Shown piece by piece: positions 18,145 through 27,993 of a DNA stretch of 64,000 nt. The translations under genes and the position numbers were made by a program. Origin of the DNA: Pantoea sp. Aalb. Lineage in GTDB: Bacteria; Pseudomonadota; Gammaproteobacteria; Enterobacterales; Enterobacteriaceae. The stretch is taken from the NCBI RefSeq assembly GCF_009829985.1, contig NZ_SZZU01000001.1:310001-374000 (forward strand), given 5' to 3'. The notes beneath the pieces are model-generated. The model did not search any database. It saw nothing but the letters and a program-made list of their open reading frames with translations, and was not told where the DNA came from. Each line of letters starts with the position of its first letter. Position 1 is the stretch's first letter.

Positions 18145-19161
18145 TTAAAAATTGAATGTATTATTTTTAGATGAAATCAGTATGATTAAATCTAATACTT
18201 TATTAGAATAACCTGTTTCATTATCATACCAAGAAATCAATTTAACAAAATTATCGTTTAATGCAATCCCTGCTTTAGCATCAAATATTGAAGTTAAAAT
18301 ATTACCGTTAAAATCACTTGATACTATATCATCTTCAATATATCCAATAACATCTTTCATATCTTTTTTAGAAGCATTTTTAATTGCCATACAAATATTG
18401 TTATAATTAGTTGGTTTTTCTAAACGTACAGTAAAGTCAATTACAGATACATTAGTAGTTGGAACACGAAAAGCCATACCAGTGAGTTTTCCGTTTAATT
18501 CTGGTAACACTTTACCAACCGCTTTAGCAGCACCAGTAGAAGATGGGATAATATTTTGAAATGCTCCGCGTCCGCCACGCCAATCTTTATAGGATGGACT
18601 ATCAACAGTTTTCTGAGTTGCAGTAATAGAATGAACCGTAGTCATCAATCCTTCAATAATACCAAATTCATCATTTATTACCTTAGCTAACGGAGCTAAA
18701 CAATTAGTAGTACATGAAGCATTAGAGACAATATCTTGACCATTATATTTATTAAAATTAACTCCTCTAACAAACATAGGAGTATCATCTTTAGATGGCC
18801 CAGTTAATACTACTTTTTTAGCACCTGCAGTAATATGTTTACGTGCAGTGTCATCAGTTAAAAAAATACCAGTTGCTTCTGCAACGACATCAACTTTTAC
18901 TTCATCCCATTTTAGTTTTTCTGGATTTATTTCATTACTAACACGAATTTTTTTACCATTGACAATTAATAAATCACTTTCTACTGCTATAGTGCCAGGA
19001 AACCGACCATGAGTTGAATCATACTTAAGCATGTAAGCTATGTAATTTACTTCAAGTAAATCATTAATTGCAACAATTTCAATGTTAGAACGTTGCTGTG
19101 CAGCACGAAAAAGAATTCGACCTATACGCCCAAAACCGTTAATGCCTACTTTAATAGTCAT
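18145..19161 (-). CDS. gapA: Glyceraldehyde-3-phosphate dehydrogenase
   Basis: Glycolytic enzyme making 1,3-bisphosphoglycerate from G3P with NAD+ and phosphate. It has 338 residues (E. coli 331, with a short added C-terminal tail). The Rossmann start INGFGRIGR is intact, the nucleophile is Cys150 in SNASCTTNC and the base is His177 in TTVHSIT. The phosphate-site motifs SSTGAAKAVGKVLPELNGKLTGMAFRV are conserved (written continuously in the protein from about 209). SWYDNETGYSNKVLDL completes the fold. Asp32 in AINDLL indicates NAD preference. About 340 bp of plain AT-rich sequence containing its promoter lies upstream (19162-19502). Confidence 0.97.
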   Translation of the reverse strand: MTIKVGINGFGRIGRILFRAAQQRSNIEIVAINDLLEVNYIAYMLKYDSTHGRFPGTIAVESDLLIVNGKKIRVSNEINPEKLKWDEVKVDVVAEATGIFLTDDTARKHITAGAKKVVLTGPSKDDTPMFVRGVNFNKYNGQDIVSNASCTTNCLAPLAKVINDEFGIIEGLMTTVHSITATQKTVDSPSYKDWRGGRGAFQNIIPSSTGAAKAVGKVLPELNGKLTGMAFRVPTTNVSVIDFTVRLEKPTNYNNICMAIKNASKKDMKDVIGYIEDDIVSSDFNGNILTSIFDAKAGIALNDNFVKLISWYDNETGYSNKVLDLIILISSKNNTFNF

Positions 19162-19502
19162 ATTTACCAGCTATAAAGTTATATGTTATGAAGTATTATC
19201 TATAAGTTCATAAACATGATATTAAGAACCAAGTATAATTAATAAATTAATTATTTTATTTGCTTTTTAAAAAAATTATAAATTTTGTTATTTTAAAAAT
19301 AAAAAATTTTTTAGATTAAATAATATACTAGTAAAATTTACTATATATATAAGTTTATATATTATAGCTGTTAGTTAAATTATTAATTTATATCCATGCT
19401 GGATTTAATTGAATAATAATTTTTTTGTTAAAATTATATATTTATTAAAATTATATAATTGATAGTATCATTAATGTTTTAGAAATAATACATTAATGGA
19501 TT
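19162..19502. other. Spacer upstream of gapA
   Basis: AT-rich sequence between xthA and gapA, which are transcribed in the same direction. No remnant or clear promoter recognised on either strand. Confidence 0.4.
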
Positions 19503-20312
19503 TTATATAAATTTAAATGTAGACCAAACAGGAGCATGATCAGAAGGCTTCTTCATGCTACGAATATCATAATCTATACCACTTTCTATACAATATGAAG
19601 CTAAATATTTATTAGCAAGTAATAAATCGATACGTAATCCACGATTATCATTAAATCCTTTAGATCGATAATCAAACCAAGAAAAGCAGTCGTTTATTTT
19701 TGGATTTTTTTCACGCCAAGTATCAACCAAACCTAAGCTAAATAAATTTTTCATCCATTCTCGCTCTTCTGGTAGAAAAGAACATTTTCCTATATTTAAC
19801 CAACGTGTTCGATTTTTTTCTCCAATACCAATATCTAAGTCACTAGTACTAATGTTCATATCACCCATTATTATTATTGGGCTATTTATTGAAATATTTT
19901 TTTCTAAATAATTTTGTAAGTTATAAAAAAAAGTTTTCTTAGCGCCAAATTTTATAGAATCATTACGATTGCCTCCTTGGGGAAAATACGCATTAAGTAC
20001 TTTAATATTTCCTATAGGACTAGAAATATCCGCTATAATAACTCTACATTGTACGTTTTTTTCATCTTCTGGAAAATTATAACATACCGTAATTGGTGAT
20101 TTTCTAGTAAATAAAGCTACACCATAGTGAGCTTTCTGTCCATGATAATAAATATTATAATTTAACTTTTTAAGTTCCTCTAGTGGAAACATATCATTGT
20201 GTACTTTGGTTTCTTGCAAGCCAATAACATCTGGTTCATGTTTTTTAATAAGAGCTTCTAATTGATGTTTTCTTGCTCTTAATCCATTAACATTAAAAGA
20301 AACAAACTTCAT
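19503..20312 (-). CDS. xthA: Exodeoxyribonuclease III (AP endonuclease)
   Basis: Main Mg-dependent AP endonuclease and 3'-5' exonuclease of base excision repair. It has 269 residues from the chosen ATG (E. coli 268). The EEP-family motifs are present in order: FNVNGLRAR with the metal-binding Asn, LQETKVH with the catalytic Glu, YHGQKAHYGVAL, GDMNIS, RIDLLLA, and the terminal SDHAPVW with the catalytic Asp-His. The start at 20312 matches the family (MKFVSFN). An ATG two codons upstream (20318) is equally possible. With nth it keeps a minimal base-excision route. Confidence 0.95.
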   Translation of the reverse strand: MKFVSFNVNGLRARKHQLEALIKKHEPDVIGLQETKVHNDMFPLEELKKLNYNIYYHGQKAHYGVALFTRKSPITVCYNFPEDEKNVQCRVIIADISSPIGNIKVLNAYFPQGGNRNDSIKFGAKKTFFYNLQNYLEKNISINSPIIIMGDMNISTSDLDIGIGEKNRTRWLNIGKCSFLPEEREWMKNLFSLGLVDTWREKNPKINDCFSWFDYRSKGFNDNRGLRIDLLLANKYLASYCIESGIDYDIRSMKKPSDHAPVWSTFKFI

Positions 20313-21175
20313 GATCATTGAATTAAATACTTCTTTTTCTAAAAAATTTAAATTTTGAATGAAAATTAATTAACATAGTAATTTTTAATATTTATTACAC
20401 TAAATTGATATGATTCATGTGCAATATATCAATTTTTATAAATTTATTTATTTTAAAATTTGTTTTTTTTTTATTTATTTACTTAAAAAAACAAGTATTT
20501 AAGTAAATTAAATTTAATTACTTCAATACATAATAATAAATATTATTATATTTTATGTATGATTTTATCATATTTATCTATCATTTAATAATTTTATCAA
20601 AATATCTTTTTCTTCTTACTTTATATAATATATAAAATAATTTACTTGAAGATAAAAATTTTTGGCATTTAAATGTTATTATCAATAACTAATTATTAAT
20701 TAATCTTCTGTTGAGTTCTTATAATTTACATATATTTTTCTTATTAGGATTAATTATTTGCATAATAAATTAAATTATATAGTTTTTATATCATTACATT
20801 ATATCTATATCTAATATTAATATTTTAAATAAAAGATAAAATCTATAATCACAATACTTTATTACTATTTAAGTAATGGTTAAGTATAAAATATAAAAAA
20901 TAAAAAATATTAGTCAATAATTTCACGTATAATGATGTTTATTAAATTTAATTAATATATTAATTAAATGTTTTATTCTCAAAGATCTTTTTAAGATATT
21001 TTCTGCTACAACTAAATATTAAAAATTATCAGACAGTAAAAATAATGAATATAACTTACTGCTAATCTATGCTGATAATGAATTATCAATTTAGTCATTT
21101 AAATAAATATAATACTATAAAACTCAACTGCATCATATTTTAAGTAAACTTAATCTGTTATGTAGGGATATAAAA
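20313..21175. other. Spacer between xthA and the rssB relic
   Basis: No gene remnant recognised. An 11-bp inverted repeat (20477-20487 with 20498-20508, 10-nt loop) lies upstream of xthA. The remainder is low-complexity A+T. Confidence 0.45.
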
Positions 21176-21705
21176 ATTGAAAATCCATTAATCGTCAAAA
21201 AGATAATTATTGTCGAAGTTGCACAGCTAAGATTAGTATTAGATACTACTATGTTATCAAATAATAATCTTACTTTTCACTATCTTGATATTACACGTGC
21301 CGATAATAACGCTATATTAGCTACATTATTAAAATCTTTATTTAATTTTTTATTACAAAAACAAATTTATATACAAAAACAACACTTATCTAAGTTGTTT
21401 ATTAATAACAATTAATATGTTATTGCATCAAATTAATTTGAATGGTCAGTTTCTACTTTGAGTAGGTCATGATCATCGAGAATTGAAAAAATCACTTTTA
21501 GTTTCTGCTGATTTAAATGCAAAATTTAATATCAACTATAATCCTTTTATTAAATTCATATTAGTAAAATAGATTCATATTAGTAAAAGCGTACCATTAG
21601 ATACTATAGAGAATATAAATCTAAAGCAAATCATTTAACAAGCTAATATTTGGAAATGTAACGTTTAGAGTTCTAATAGTAAAATTTGTTTAATAAACAA
21701 CATAT
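21176..21705 (+). pseudogene. rssB: Pseudogene of rssB (adaptor delivering sigma-S to ClpXP)
   Basis: The first codons read IENPLIVKKIIIVE, aligning with E. coli MTQPLVGKQILIVE, with ATT in place of the ATG. The reading then jumps in frame to the C-terminal domain: VLDTTMLSNNNL, YLDITRADNN, LLKSLFNFLLQKQ. After a TAA, further pieces follow in shifted frames: NLNGQF, VGHDHRELKK, VSADLNAKFN, SVPLDTIENINL. These correspond to the PP2C-like output domain. The receiver domain and linker are deleted. Stops occur within several pieces, and a 19-bp tandem duplication (21554-21588) shifts the frame. Location directly before galU on the same strand matches E. coli. Confidence 0.88.
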
Positions 21706-21869
21706 ATATATTAAGATTAATTTTTTTATGTTTTATATTTTGAAATTTAATAGATTAACCTCATCTTCAATAAGTCTTTATAAAAAATTATTGATATACT
21801 ATTTATTTATTTCATTGTTTAAACTAATAATTAAATATTTACTTGAACAGTTTATAAGAGAGTTCTTCT

Positions 21870-22784
21870 ATGGCTTCCTATAACTATAAAGTCAAAAAAG
21901 CAATAATTCCAGTTGCAGGGTTAGGTACACGTATGTTACCTGCTACTAAAGCTATTCCAAAAGAAATGTTACCTTTAGTTGATAAGCCATTAATCCAGTA
22001 TGTAGTAAATGAATGTATTGCTTCAGGAATTAATGAAATTATTTTAGTAACTCATTCTTCTAAAAATTCAATTGAAAATCATTTCGATACTAGTTTTGAA
22101 TTAGAAGCAATGTTAGAAAAACGTGTTCAACGTCAATTATTAGATGAAATTAAATCTATTTGTCCTCCGCACGTTACTATTATGCAAGTACGTCAAGGTA
22201 TAGCAAAAGGACTTGGTCATGCCATAATGTGTGCTCATCCTTTAGTGGGTAACGAACCTGTAGCAATTCTGCTACCAGATGTTATTGTGGATGATTGTAC
22301 ATCAGATCTAACTAAAGATAATTTAGCAGAAATGTTAATACGTTACGAACAAAGTGGATATGGTCAAATTATGGTTAATCCAGTTGTAGACGTAACAGAG
22401 TACGGTATTGTTGATTGTAAAAATATAGATTTAAATCCTGGTGATAGTGTGCAAATATTTGGAGTTATTGAAAAACCAAAAAAATCCCAATTACTTTCTA
22501 ATTTAGCAATAGTTGGTCGTTATGTTCTTCCATCAAAAATTTGGACATTATTAGAAAAAACTCCTCCGGCTATTGGCGGTGAAATTCAGCTTACTGATTG
22601 TATTTCGTTATTAATAAAAGAAGAAATCGTTGAAGCTTATCATATGAAAGGCATAAGTCATGATTGTGGTAATAAATTAGGTTATATGCAAACTTTTGTT
22701 GAATATGGTATTCGGCATCCAGTATTAGGTAAAAAGTTTACTGAATGGTTAAATAATAAAATAAAATTATTAAATAAAGGATAA
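21870..22784 (+). CDS. galU: UTP-glucose-1-phosphate uridylyltransferase
   Basis: GalU makes UDP-glucose from glucose-1-phosphate and UTP for LPS, capsule and other glycans. It has 304 residues (E. coli 302). It has the nucleotidyltransferase fold with AIIPVAGLGTRMLPATKAIPKE at the N-terminus, VDKPLIQYVV, LLPDVIVDD, EKPKKSQ and GGEIQLTD near the sugar site. First gene of a tight operon: ugd begins 3 nt later and the epimerase 14 nt after ugd. The start is supported by GAGAG upstream. The neighbouring E. coli gene hns is absent, replaced by ugd. Confidence 0.97.
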   Translation: MASYNYKVKKAIIPVAGLGTRMLPATKAIPKEMLPLVDKPLIQYVVNECIASGINEIILVTHSSKNSIENHFDTSFELEAMLEKRVQRQLLDEIKSICPPHVTIMQVRQGIAKGLGHAIMCAHPLVGNEPVAILLPDVIVDDCTSDLTKDNLAEMLIRYEQSGYGQIMVNPVVDVTEYGIVDCKNIDLNPGDSVQIFGVIEKPKKSQLLSNLAIVGRYVLPSKIWTLLEKTPPAIGGEIQLTDCISLLIKEEIVEAYHMKGISHDCGNKLGYMQTFVEYGIRHPVLGKKFTEWLNNKIKLLNKG

Positions 22785-22787
22785 TTA

Positions 22788-24128
22788 ATGAAAGTAACTT
22801 TATTTGGTATTGGTTATGTTGGCTTAGTTCAAGCTGCAGTATTTGCTGAAGTAGGACATGAAGTTATTTGTATTGATGTTGATAGTAAAAAAGTCAATAA
22901 TTTAAAAAAAGGAATTATTCCTATTTTTGAACCTGGTTTAACTTCTTTAGTTATATCAAATTATAAGGCTGGACGTCTTCAATTTAGTACGAATGCAAAA
23001 AAAGGAGTAAATCATGGTATAATGCAATTTATTGCTGTAGGTACTCCAGCTAATAAAGATGGTTCTGCAGATTTAAAATATGTCAAGATGGTTGCTCGTA
23101 CTATTGCACAGCATGTTAATACTTATAAAGTTATTATTAATAAATCTACTGTACCAGTTGGAACTACAGATTATATCCGTTCAATTATGACTAATATCTT
23201 AAAAGTTCGTGACGTAAATGTTATTTTTGATGTAGTTTCAAATCCAGAATTTTTAAAAGAAGGTGTAGCAATAAATGATTGTATGCGTCCTGAGCGTATA
23301 ATAATAGGTACGGATAATAATAAAGTTGCAGAGTTATTTCGAGAGCTGTATGAACCTTTTAATAGAAATCATGATCGTATGATCCTAATGGATATTCGTA
23401 GTGCTGAATTAACTAAATATGCAGCAAATTGTATGTTAGCAACAAAAATTAGTTTCATGAATGAAATAGCTAATTTAGCGGAATATTTAGGTGCTGATAT
23501 TGAAAAAGTTCGTCAAGGTATTGGGTCAGATCCTAGAATTGGTTATTATTGTATATATCCTGGCTGTGGATACGGTGGTTCTTGTTTTCCAAAGGATATA
23601 AAATCTCTCATTAATACTGCTAAATCAGTTGGTTATCAAGCAAATCTTTTAAATGCTGTGGAAAAGGTAAATGATTTTCAAAAAACCAAATTAGTTGGTT
23701 TTATTAAATATCATTTTGGAAATAATTTACATGGTAAAATTTTTGCTTTGTGGGGGTTGGCATTTAAGCCTAATACAGATGACATGCGTGAAGCATCTAG
23801 TCGAGTATTAATGGAATCATTATGGAAATTAGGTGCTATTATTCAAGCATTTGATCCAGAGGCTATGAATGAAGCACAACGTATTTATGGCAATCGCAAT
23901 GATCTCAAGCTCATGATTACAAAAGAAGATGCTTTACAAAATGCAGATGGTTTAATTATTTGTACTGAATGGCAAAATTTTCGCGCATTAGATTTTAATT
24001 TAGTTAAAAATATATTAAAACAACCTGTGATTTTTGATGGTCGTAATTTATACGACCCAGAACGCATCAAAAAAATCGGATTTATTTATTATGCAATTGG
24101 TCGTGGAGATTCTATTAAAATTGTATAA
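22788..24128 (+). CDS. ugd: UDP-glucose 6-dehydrogenase
   Basis: Oxidises UDP-glucose twice with NAD+ to UDP-glucuronate, the precursor of acidic sugars in LPS and capsules. It has 446 residues, as usual for the longer bacterial type. The Rossmann motif GIGYVGLVQAAVFAE starts the protein. KSTVPVGTTD, NPEFLKEG and the catalytic Cys in GCGYGGSCFPKD follow, with WGLAFKPNTDDMREA and FDGRNLYDP in the C-terminal domain. The gap from galU is 3 nt, implying translational coupling. Its substrate is the product of galU and its product feeds the next gene. Confidence 0.96.
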   Translation: MKVTLFGIGYVGLVQAAVFAEVGHEVICIDVDSKKVNNLKKGIIPIFEPGLTSLVISNYKAGRLQFSTNAKKGVNHGIMQFIAVGTPANKDGSADLKYVKMVARTIAQHVNTYKVIINKSTVPVGTTDYIRSIMTNILKVRDVNVIFDVVSNPEFLKEGVAINDCMRPERIIIGTDNNKVAELFRELYEPFNRNHDRMILMDIRSAELTKYAANCMLATKISFMNEIANLAEYLGADIEKVRQGIGSDPRIGYYCIYPGCGYGGSCFPKDIKSLINTAKSVGYQANLLNAVEKVNDFQKTKLVGFIKYHFGNNLHGKIFALWGLAFKPNTDDMREASSRVLMESLWKLGAIIQAFDPEAMNEAQRIYGNRNDLKLMITKEDALQNADGLIICTEWQNFRALDFNLVKNILKQPVIFDGRNLYDPERIKKIGFIYYAIGRGDSIKIV

Positions 24129-24142
24129 TAAATGAGGAATTT

Positions 24143-25150
24143 ATGAATTTTCTAGTTACTGGTGCAGCAGGGTTTATTGGATTTCATATTAGTAAACGTT
24201 TACTAAATGCTGGTCATCAAGTTATAGGTATTGATAATCTAAATGATTATTATGATGTACACTTAAAAAAAGCACGACTACAGCAAATCATGCATGATTC
24301 ATCTTTTACTTTTTTAAAAATAGATCTTGCAGATCGTGTAGCAATCTCTTCTTTATTTGCTAAGTATCATTTTAAACGAGTTATTCATTTAGGTGCTCAA
24401 GCTGGCGTACGTTATTCAATTGATAATCCGTATTCTTATGTTAATACTAATTTAATTGGTCACATTAATATTCTTGAAGGTTGTCGTCATCATAAAATTG
24501 ATCATTTACTTTATGCTTCATCTAGCTCAGTATATGGACTTAACTGTAAAATGCCTTTTTCAACTGATGATTGCGTTGACCATCCAATTTCACTATATGC
24601 AGCAACAAAAAAATCTAATGAATTAATGTCTCATACTTATTCTTATTTATATCAATTACCTACCACTGGACTGCGTCTTTTTACTGTTTATGGCCCATGG
24701 GGACGTCCGGATATGGCATTATTTAAATTTACTAGTGCTATGCTATCAGGTAAGAAAATAGATGTTTACAATAATGGTAATATGAAAAGAGATTTCACTT
24801 ATATAGATGATATTTGTGAAGTTATTTTCAGATTACAAAATACAATTCCTCAACCAAATAAGAACTGGGCAGTAAAAAATAGATCTACTAATATTCAATA
24901 TGCACCTTATAGTATCTATAATGTTGGTAATAATCATCCAGTAAGCTTATTGACCTATATTGCATCATTAGAAAAAGCATTAGGCATAAAAGCGAAAAAA
25001 AACATGTTGCCAATACAACCAGGAGATTTATTAGAAACTCATGCTGATACTCAAAATCTCCAGGACATCATTAATTTTTGTCCTAAAACTAATGTTGATT
25101 GGGGTATACAACAATTTGTTAAGTGGTATCTTAATTTTTATAATTATTAA
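24143..25150 (+). CDS. UDP-glucuronate 4-epimerase family protein (NAD-dependent epimerase)
   Basis: Extended SDR epimerase of 335 residues, predicted to convert UDP-glucuronate to UDP-galacturonate. N-terminal GAAGFIGFHISKRL binds NAD. The catalytic residues are seen in SSSSVYG and YAATKKSNE. YGPWGRPDMALFKFT and the C-terminal QPGDLLETHAD...NVDWGIQQFVKWY pattern are typical of the glucuronate-epimerase branch rather than GalE. It directly follows ugd (14-nt gap, GAGGAA SD), so substrate supply fits. The exact sugar specificity cannot be proven from sequence alone. UDP-GalA could decorate the LPS core or a surface polysaccharide. Confidence 0.85.
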   Translation: MNFLVTGAAGFIGFHISKRLLNAGHQVIGIDNLNDYYDVHLKKARLQQIMHDSSFTFLKIDLADRVAISSLFAKYHFKRVIHLGAQAGVRYSIDNPYSYVNTNLIGHINILEGCRHHKIDHLLYASSSSVYGLNCKMPFSTDDCVDHPISLYAATKKSNELMSHTYSYLYQLPTTGLRLFTVYGPWGRPDMALFKFTSAMLSGKKIDVYNNGNMKRDFTYIDDICEVIFRLQNTIPQPNKNWAVKNRSTNIQYAPYSIYNVGNNHPVSLLTYIASLEKALGIKAKKNMLPIQPGDLLETHADTQNLQDIINFCPKTNVDWGIQQFVKWYLNFYNY

Positions 25151-25226
25151 TATTTTTAAAATCTAGTATTAGTATGCTATACATGTATGATTAATTACAA
25201 TTTAAAATTGCATAGGAATTATCACT

Positions 25227-25256
25227 TTATAAAAATACTTTTAAGTATTTTTATAA
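25227..25256. terminator. Perfect AT palindrome between convergent epimerase gene and clsA
   Basis: A 14-bp perfect stem (25227-25240 with 25243-25256) with a TT centre, 77 bp after the epimerase stop and 178 bp before the clsA stop. T-runs within the arms make it usable from either side. Confidence 0.5.
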
Positions 25257-25433
25257 GTAATTAGTAATATACTTAAATAGCAATTCAAGAAGTTATTCTA
25301 TAGTATACAGATATTATCTATTATAATATTTTTATTACTTGACTTGATTTTTAATAAATAAAGTAGATAAAAAATAATGATTAATTATTTTAATAAAAGA
25401 TAAAATCGTTATTAAAAATTAAATTAATAAATA

Positions 25434-26894
25434 TCATAATAATGGATTAAGGAAGTGGAATAATTTTTCAATGATACGTTGCCACCAAGCACGTTTTATC
25501 CAAATAGCATCATCTAATAAATAAGAGGATGCTATATAATCATCCTGTATACGAGCAAGATCACTACCAAATCTAGCATCATCAATTGCTAGTGTAAGCT
25601 CAAAATTGAGCCAAAAACTTCGCATGTCAAGATTTACTGTACCTACTAAACATAGCTGTTTATCTACTAAAATACTTTTAGTATGTAATAATCCTTTTTC
25701 AAATTGATAGATTTTTACACCTGCTTTTAGTAGTTCAGTGAAAAATGCTCTACTCGCCCAACCTACTAATACAGAGTCATTGTAACGTGGTAAAATAATC
25801 TTTACCTCAACACCCCGATATGCAGCAGTACATATCGCATGAAGTAACTCATCGCTCGGTATGAAGTAAGGAGTAGTCATAATAAGCTGTGTATGTGCTG
25901 AATACACTGCAGTTAATAAAACTTGATGTATTATATCTTCTGAAAAACCAGGACCTGAAGGAATTACTTGAATAGTATAATTATTCTCTTTTTTTAATGA
26001 AATCATTTTTTTATTAGGTGGAGAGGGTAAAATACGTTTACCTGTCTCAATTTCCCAATCACAAGCATAAACCATTCCAATTATTGTTGAAACTGGTCCT
26101 TCCATACGTACTACTAAATCAATCCATGGTCCCACACCTGAATCTTTCTTGAAGAAATGTGGATCTACCATGTTCATACTACCAGTATATGCAATTTTGT
26201 TATCAATAAGTATGACTTTACGATGTTGACGTAAATCCATACGACGTAGAAAAATACATAGTAAACTTACCTGAAGAGCTTCAACTATATCAATCCCAGC
26301 GTTACGCATTATATTAACTAGAGGATCATTAAAAAAAGCTATACTACCAACTGAATCTAACATTAAACGACATTTAACACCACGTCGAGATGCAGCAATT
26401 AATGATTCAGCAACTTTATCAGTTAGTCCACTGCTTTGCCATATATAAAATGCCATTTCAATATTTTTTCTTGCAAAATTAATATCGTGAATAATTGCAT
26501 TCATCACATCACTAGTATTAGTAATTAATTGTACTTTATTTCCTATAACACCTCTTATACTTTGACGTTTTCTACATAAATTAAATAAAGCCTTCGAAAT
26601 ATTGCTATGTTTATTTGTAAAAATATAACGGCTCTCTTTAAGCTCATTTAACCATTTAATTATAGAAATCCAAGTATTACGAGTACATTTACTACGTTTT
26701 TTACCTAAATTAAGTTCTCCTAAAGTTAAATATATAATAACCCCAATTATAGGTGAAATACATATAACGAGTAACCATGCTAGTATCGAATTAATTGTAC
26801 GATGTTGCATAAGAATACGTATTGTTACAAATACAATTAACAACAAGTATATCAAGATGAATATCCAACTGATAAATGTACAAAGTATATTCAT
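25434..26894 (-). CDS. clsA: Cardiolipin synthase A
   Basis: Inner-membrane phospholipase-D-family enzyme that condenses two phosphatidylglycerols to cardiolipin and glycerol. It has 486 residues, the same as E. coli ClsA. Two N-terminal membrane segments (about 7-28 and 38-58) are followed by two catalytic HKD motifs. The first is HRKVILID with GSMNMVD (about 225-250) and the second is HTKSILVD with GTVNLDMRSF (about 400-420). AFYIWQSSG and TPYFIPSDELL are also conserved. It retains the E. coli position between the galU side and the yciBC-trp side. Intact. Confidence 0.96.
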   Translation of the reverse strand: MNILCTFISWIFILIYLLLIVFVTIRILMQHRTINSILAWLLVICISPIIGVIIYLTLGELNLGKKRSKCTRNTWISIIKWLNELKESRYIFTNKHSNISKALFNLCRKRQSIRGVIGNKVQLITNTSDVMNAIIHDINFARKNIEMAFYIWQSSGLTDKVAESLIAASRRGVKCRLMLDSVGSIAFFNDPLVNIMRNAGIDIVEALQVSLLCIFLRRMDLRQHRKVILIDNKIAYTGSMNMVDPHFFKKDSGVGPWIDLVVRMEGPVSTIIGMVYACDWEIETGKRILPSPPNKKMISLKKENNYTIQVIPSGPGFSEDIIHQVLLTAVYSAHTQLIMTTPYFIPSDELLHAICTAAYRGVEVKIILPRYNDSVLVGWASRAFFTELLKAGVKIYQFEKGLLHTKSILVDKQLCLVGTVNLDMRSFWLNFELTLAIDDARFGSDLARIQDDYIASSYLLDDAIWIKRAWWQRIIEKLFHFLNPLL

Positions 26895-27390
26895 TAAATA
26901 TGGACATCCTATTAATAATTATTAAAGCAAGTTTATATATTTATAACTTGTAATAAAAGTTATACCGTTATTTAATTTTAATTAAGAATTTATTAATTTA
27001 ACTGTCAATCAAAAATTTATAATTTTTTTAATTTTTAGATATTTTGAAAGGGTATACAATTAATAATAAAGAAATAATAGTAAAGAACGAAAGTTATTTT
27101 CAGAATTAATATATAACATTAAATTAATGATCACTATATAATCTTACTATTATTGAATTTTAATATATCAATTTTAATATATCATTAGTATAATCATCAT
27201 ACAATTCAAAGATAATTTAAAATTTATAAATAATATCTTATTCCAATTCTTTTAATAAGGCAATAGATTTCTTTATTATCTTAAATCTATACTACATTTA
27301 ATATAATGGTCAACTTAAATTTATAAGAGTAAATATTTTTATTAAAAATTTCAAAATAAATTCTTAAAAATAGAATATAATAAATATTAT
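26895..27390. other. Spacer between clsA and yciB
   Basis: The E. coli genes kch, yciI, tonB and yciA would lie here. I recognise no trace of them. The sequence is low-complexity A+T, presumably containing the clsA promoter. Confidence 0.45.
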
Positions 27391-27918
27391 TTATTTTGTT
27401 ATTTGTCGACAAATATATATACTATTAAATAAAGTAAATAATAAAGTGATTCCGGTAAGTCCAAATACTTTAAAATTGACCCAAAATTCCTGTGATAGCC
27501 AAAAGGCAACATAAATATTTAAACTTCCACATAATAAAAAAAATACAGCCCAAGAAATATTTAAGCGTCTCCATATCATATTAGATAACTTTATGTTTTT
27601 ACCTAAAATGGTTTTAATCACAGGTTGTTTTGTAACATATTGACTATAAATCAAAACTAATGCTAATACGAAATAAATAACTGTAACTTTCCATCTAATG
27701 AATTCATCATTATGAAAAATTAAAGTTAAAGTACTAAAGAAAATAACTAAGATAAAAGTAAAAATATTTAGATTATCAATCTTACGATAAAAAATAAAAT
27801 TTGCAATGACTGATATACCTGTTGTAATCATTAGTGCAATACAAGCAACATAAATATTATATTTTTTATAAAAAACAAAAAATAATATTAATGACAAAAA
27901 ATCAAAGATTTGCTGCAT
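27391..27918 (-). CDS. yciB: Inner-membrane-spanning protein YciB (intracellular septation protein A family)
   Basis: A polytopic inner-membrane protein of 175 residues (E. coli 179) implicated in envelope synthesis and division; its biochemical role is unresolved. Five hydrophobic segments can be counted (about 5-23, 25-45, 52-68, 78-95 and 120-165). Family signatures are present: IFDFLSLILFFVFYK, TLIFHNDEFIRWKVTVIY, SWAVFFLLCG and FWVNFKVFG. It follows yciC after 75 nt on the same strand, as in E. coli; yciA, which comes next there, is missing. Confidence 0.94.
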   Translation of the reverse strand: MQQIFDFLSLILFFVFYKKYNIYVACIALMITTGISVIANFIFYRKIDNLNIFTFILVIFFSTLTLIFHNDEFIRWKVTVIYFVLALVLIYSQYVTKQPVIKTILGKNIKLSNMIWRRLNISWAVFFLLCGSLNIYVAFWLSQEFWVNFKVFGLTGITLLFTLFNSIYICRQITK

Positions 27919-27993
27919 ACAGTTTCCAAAATAGATAATATTATCTTTTTCTAATTGAAAGAATCTAGATAAATTAAAATACTAATATTTAAT

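Noticed and set aside
21686..21883. Open frame overlapping the galU start
   Set aside because: Hydrophobic low-complexity translation spanning the end of the rssB relic and the galU start codon; probably chance.
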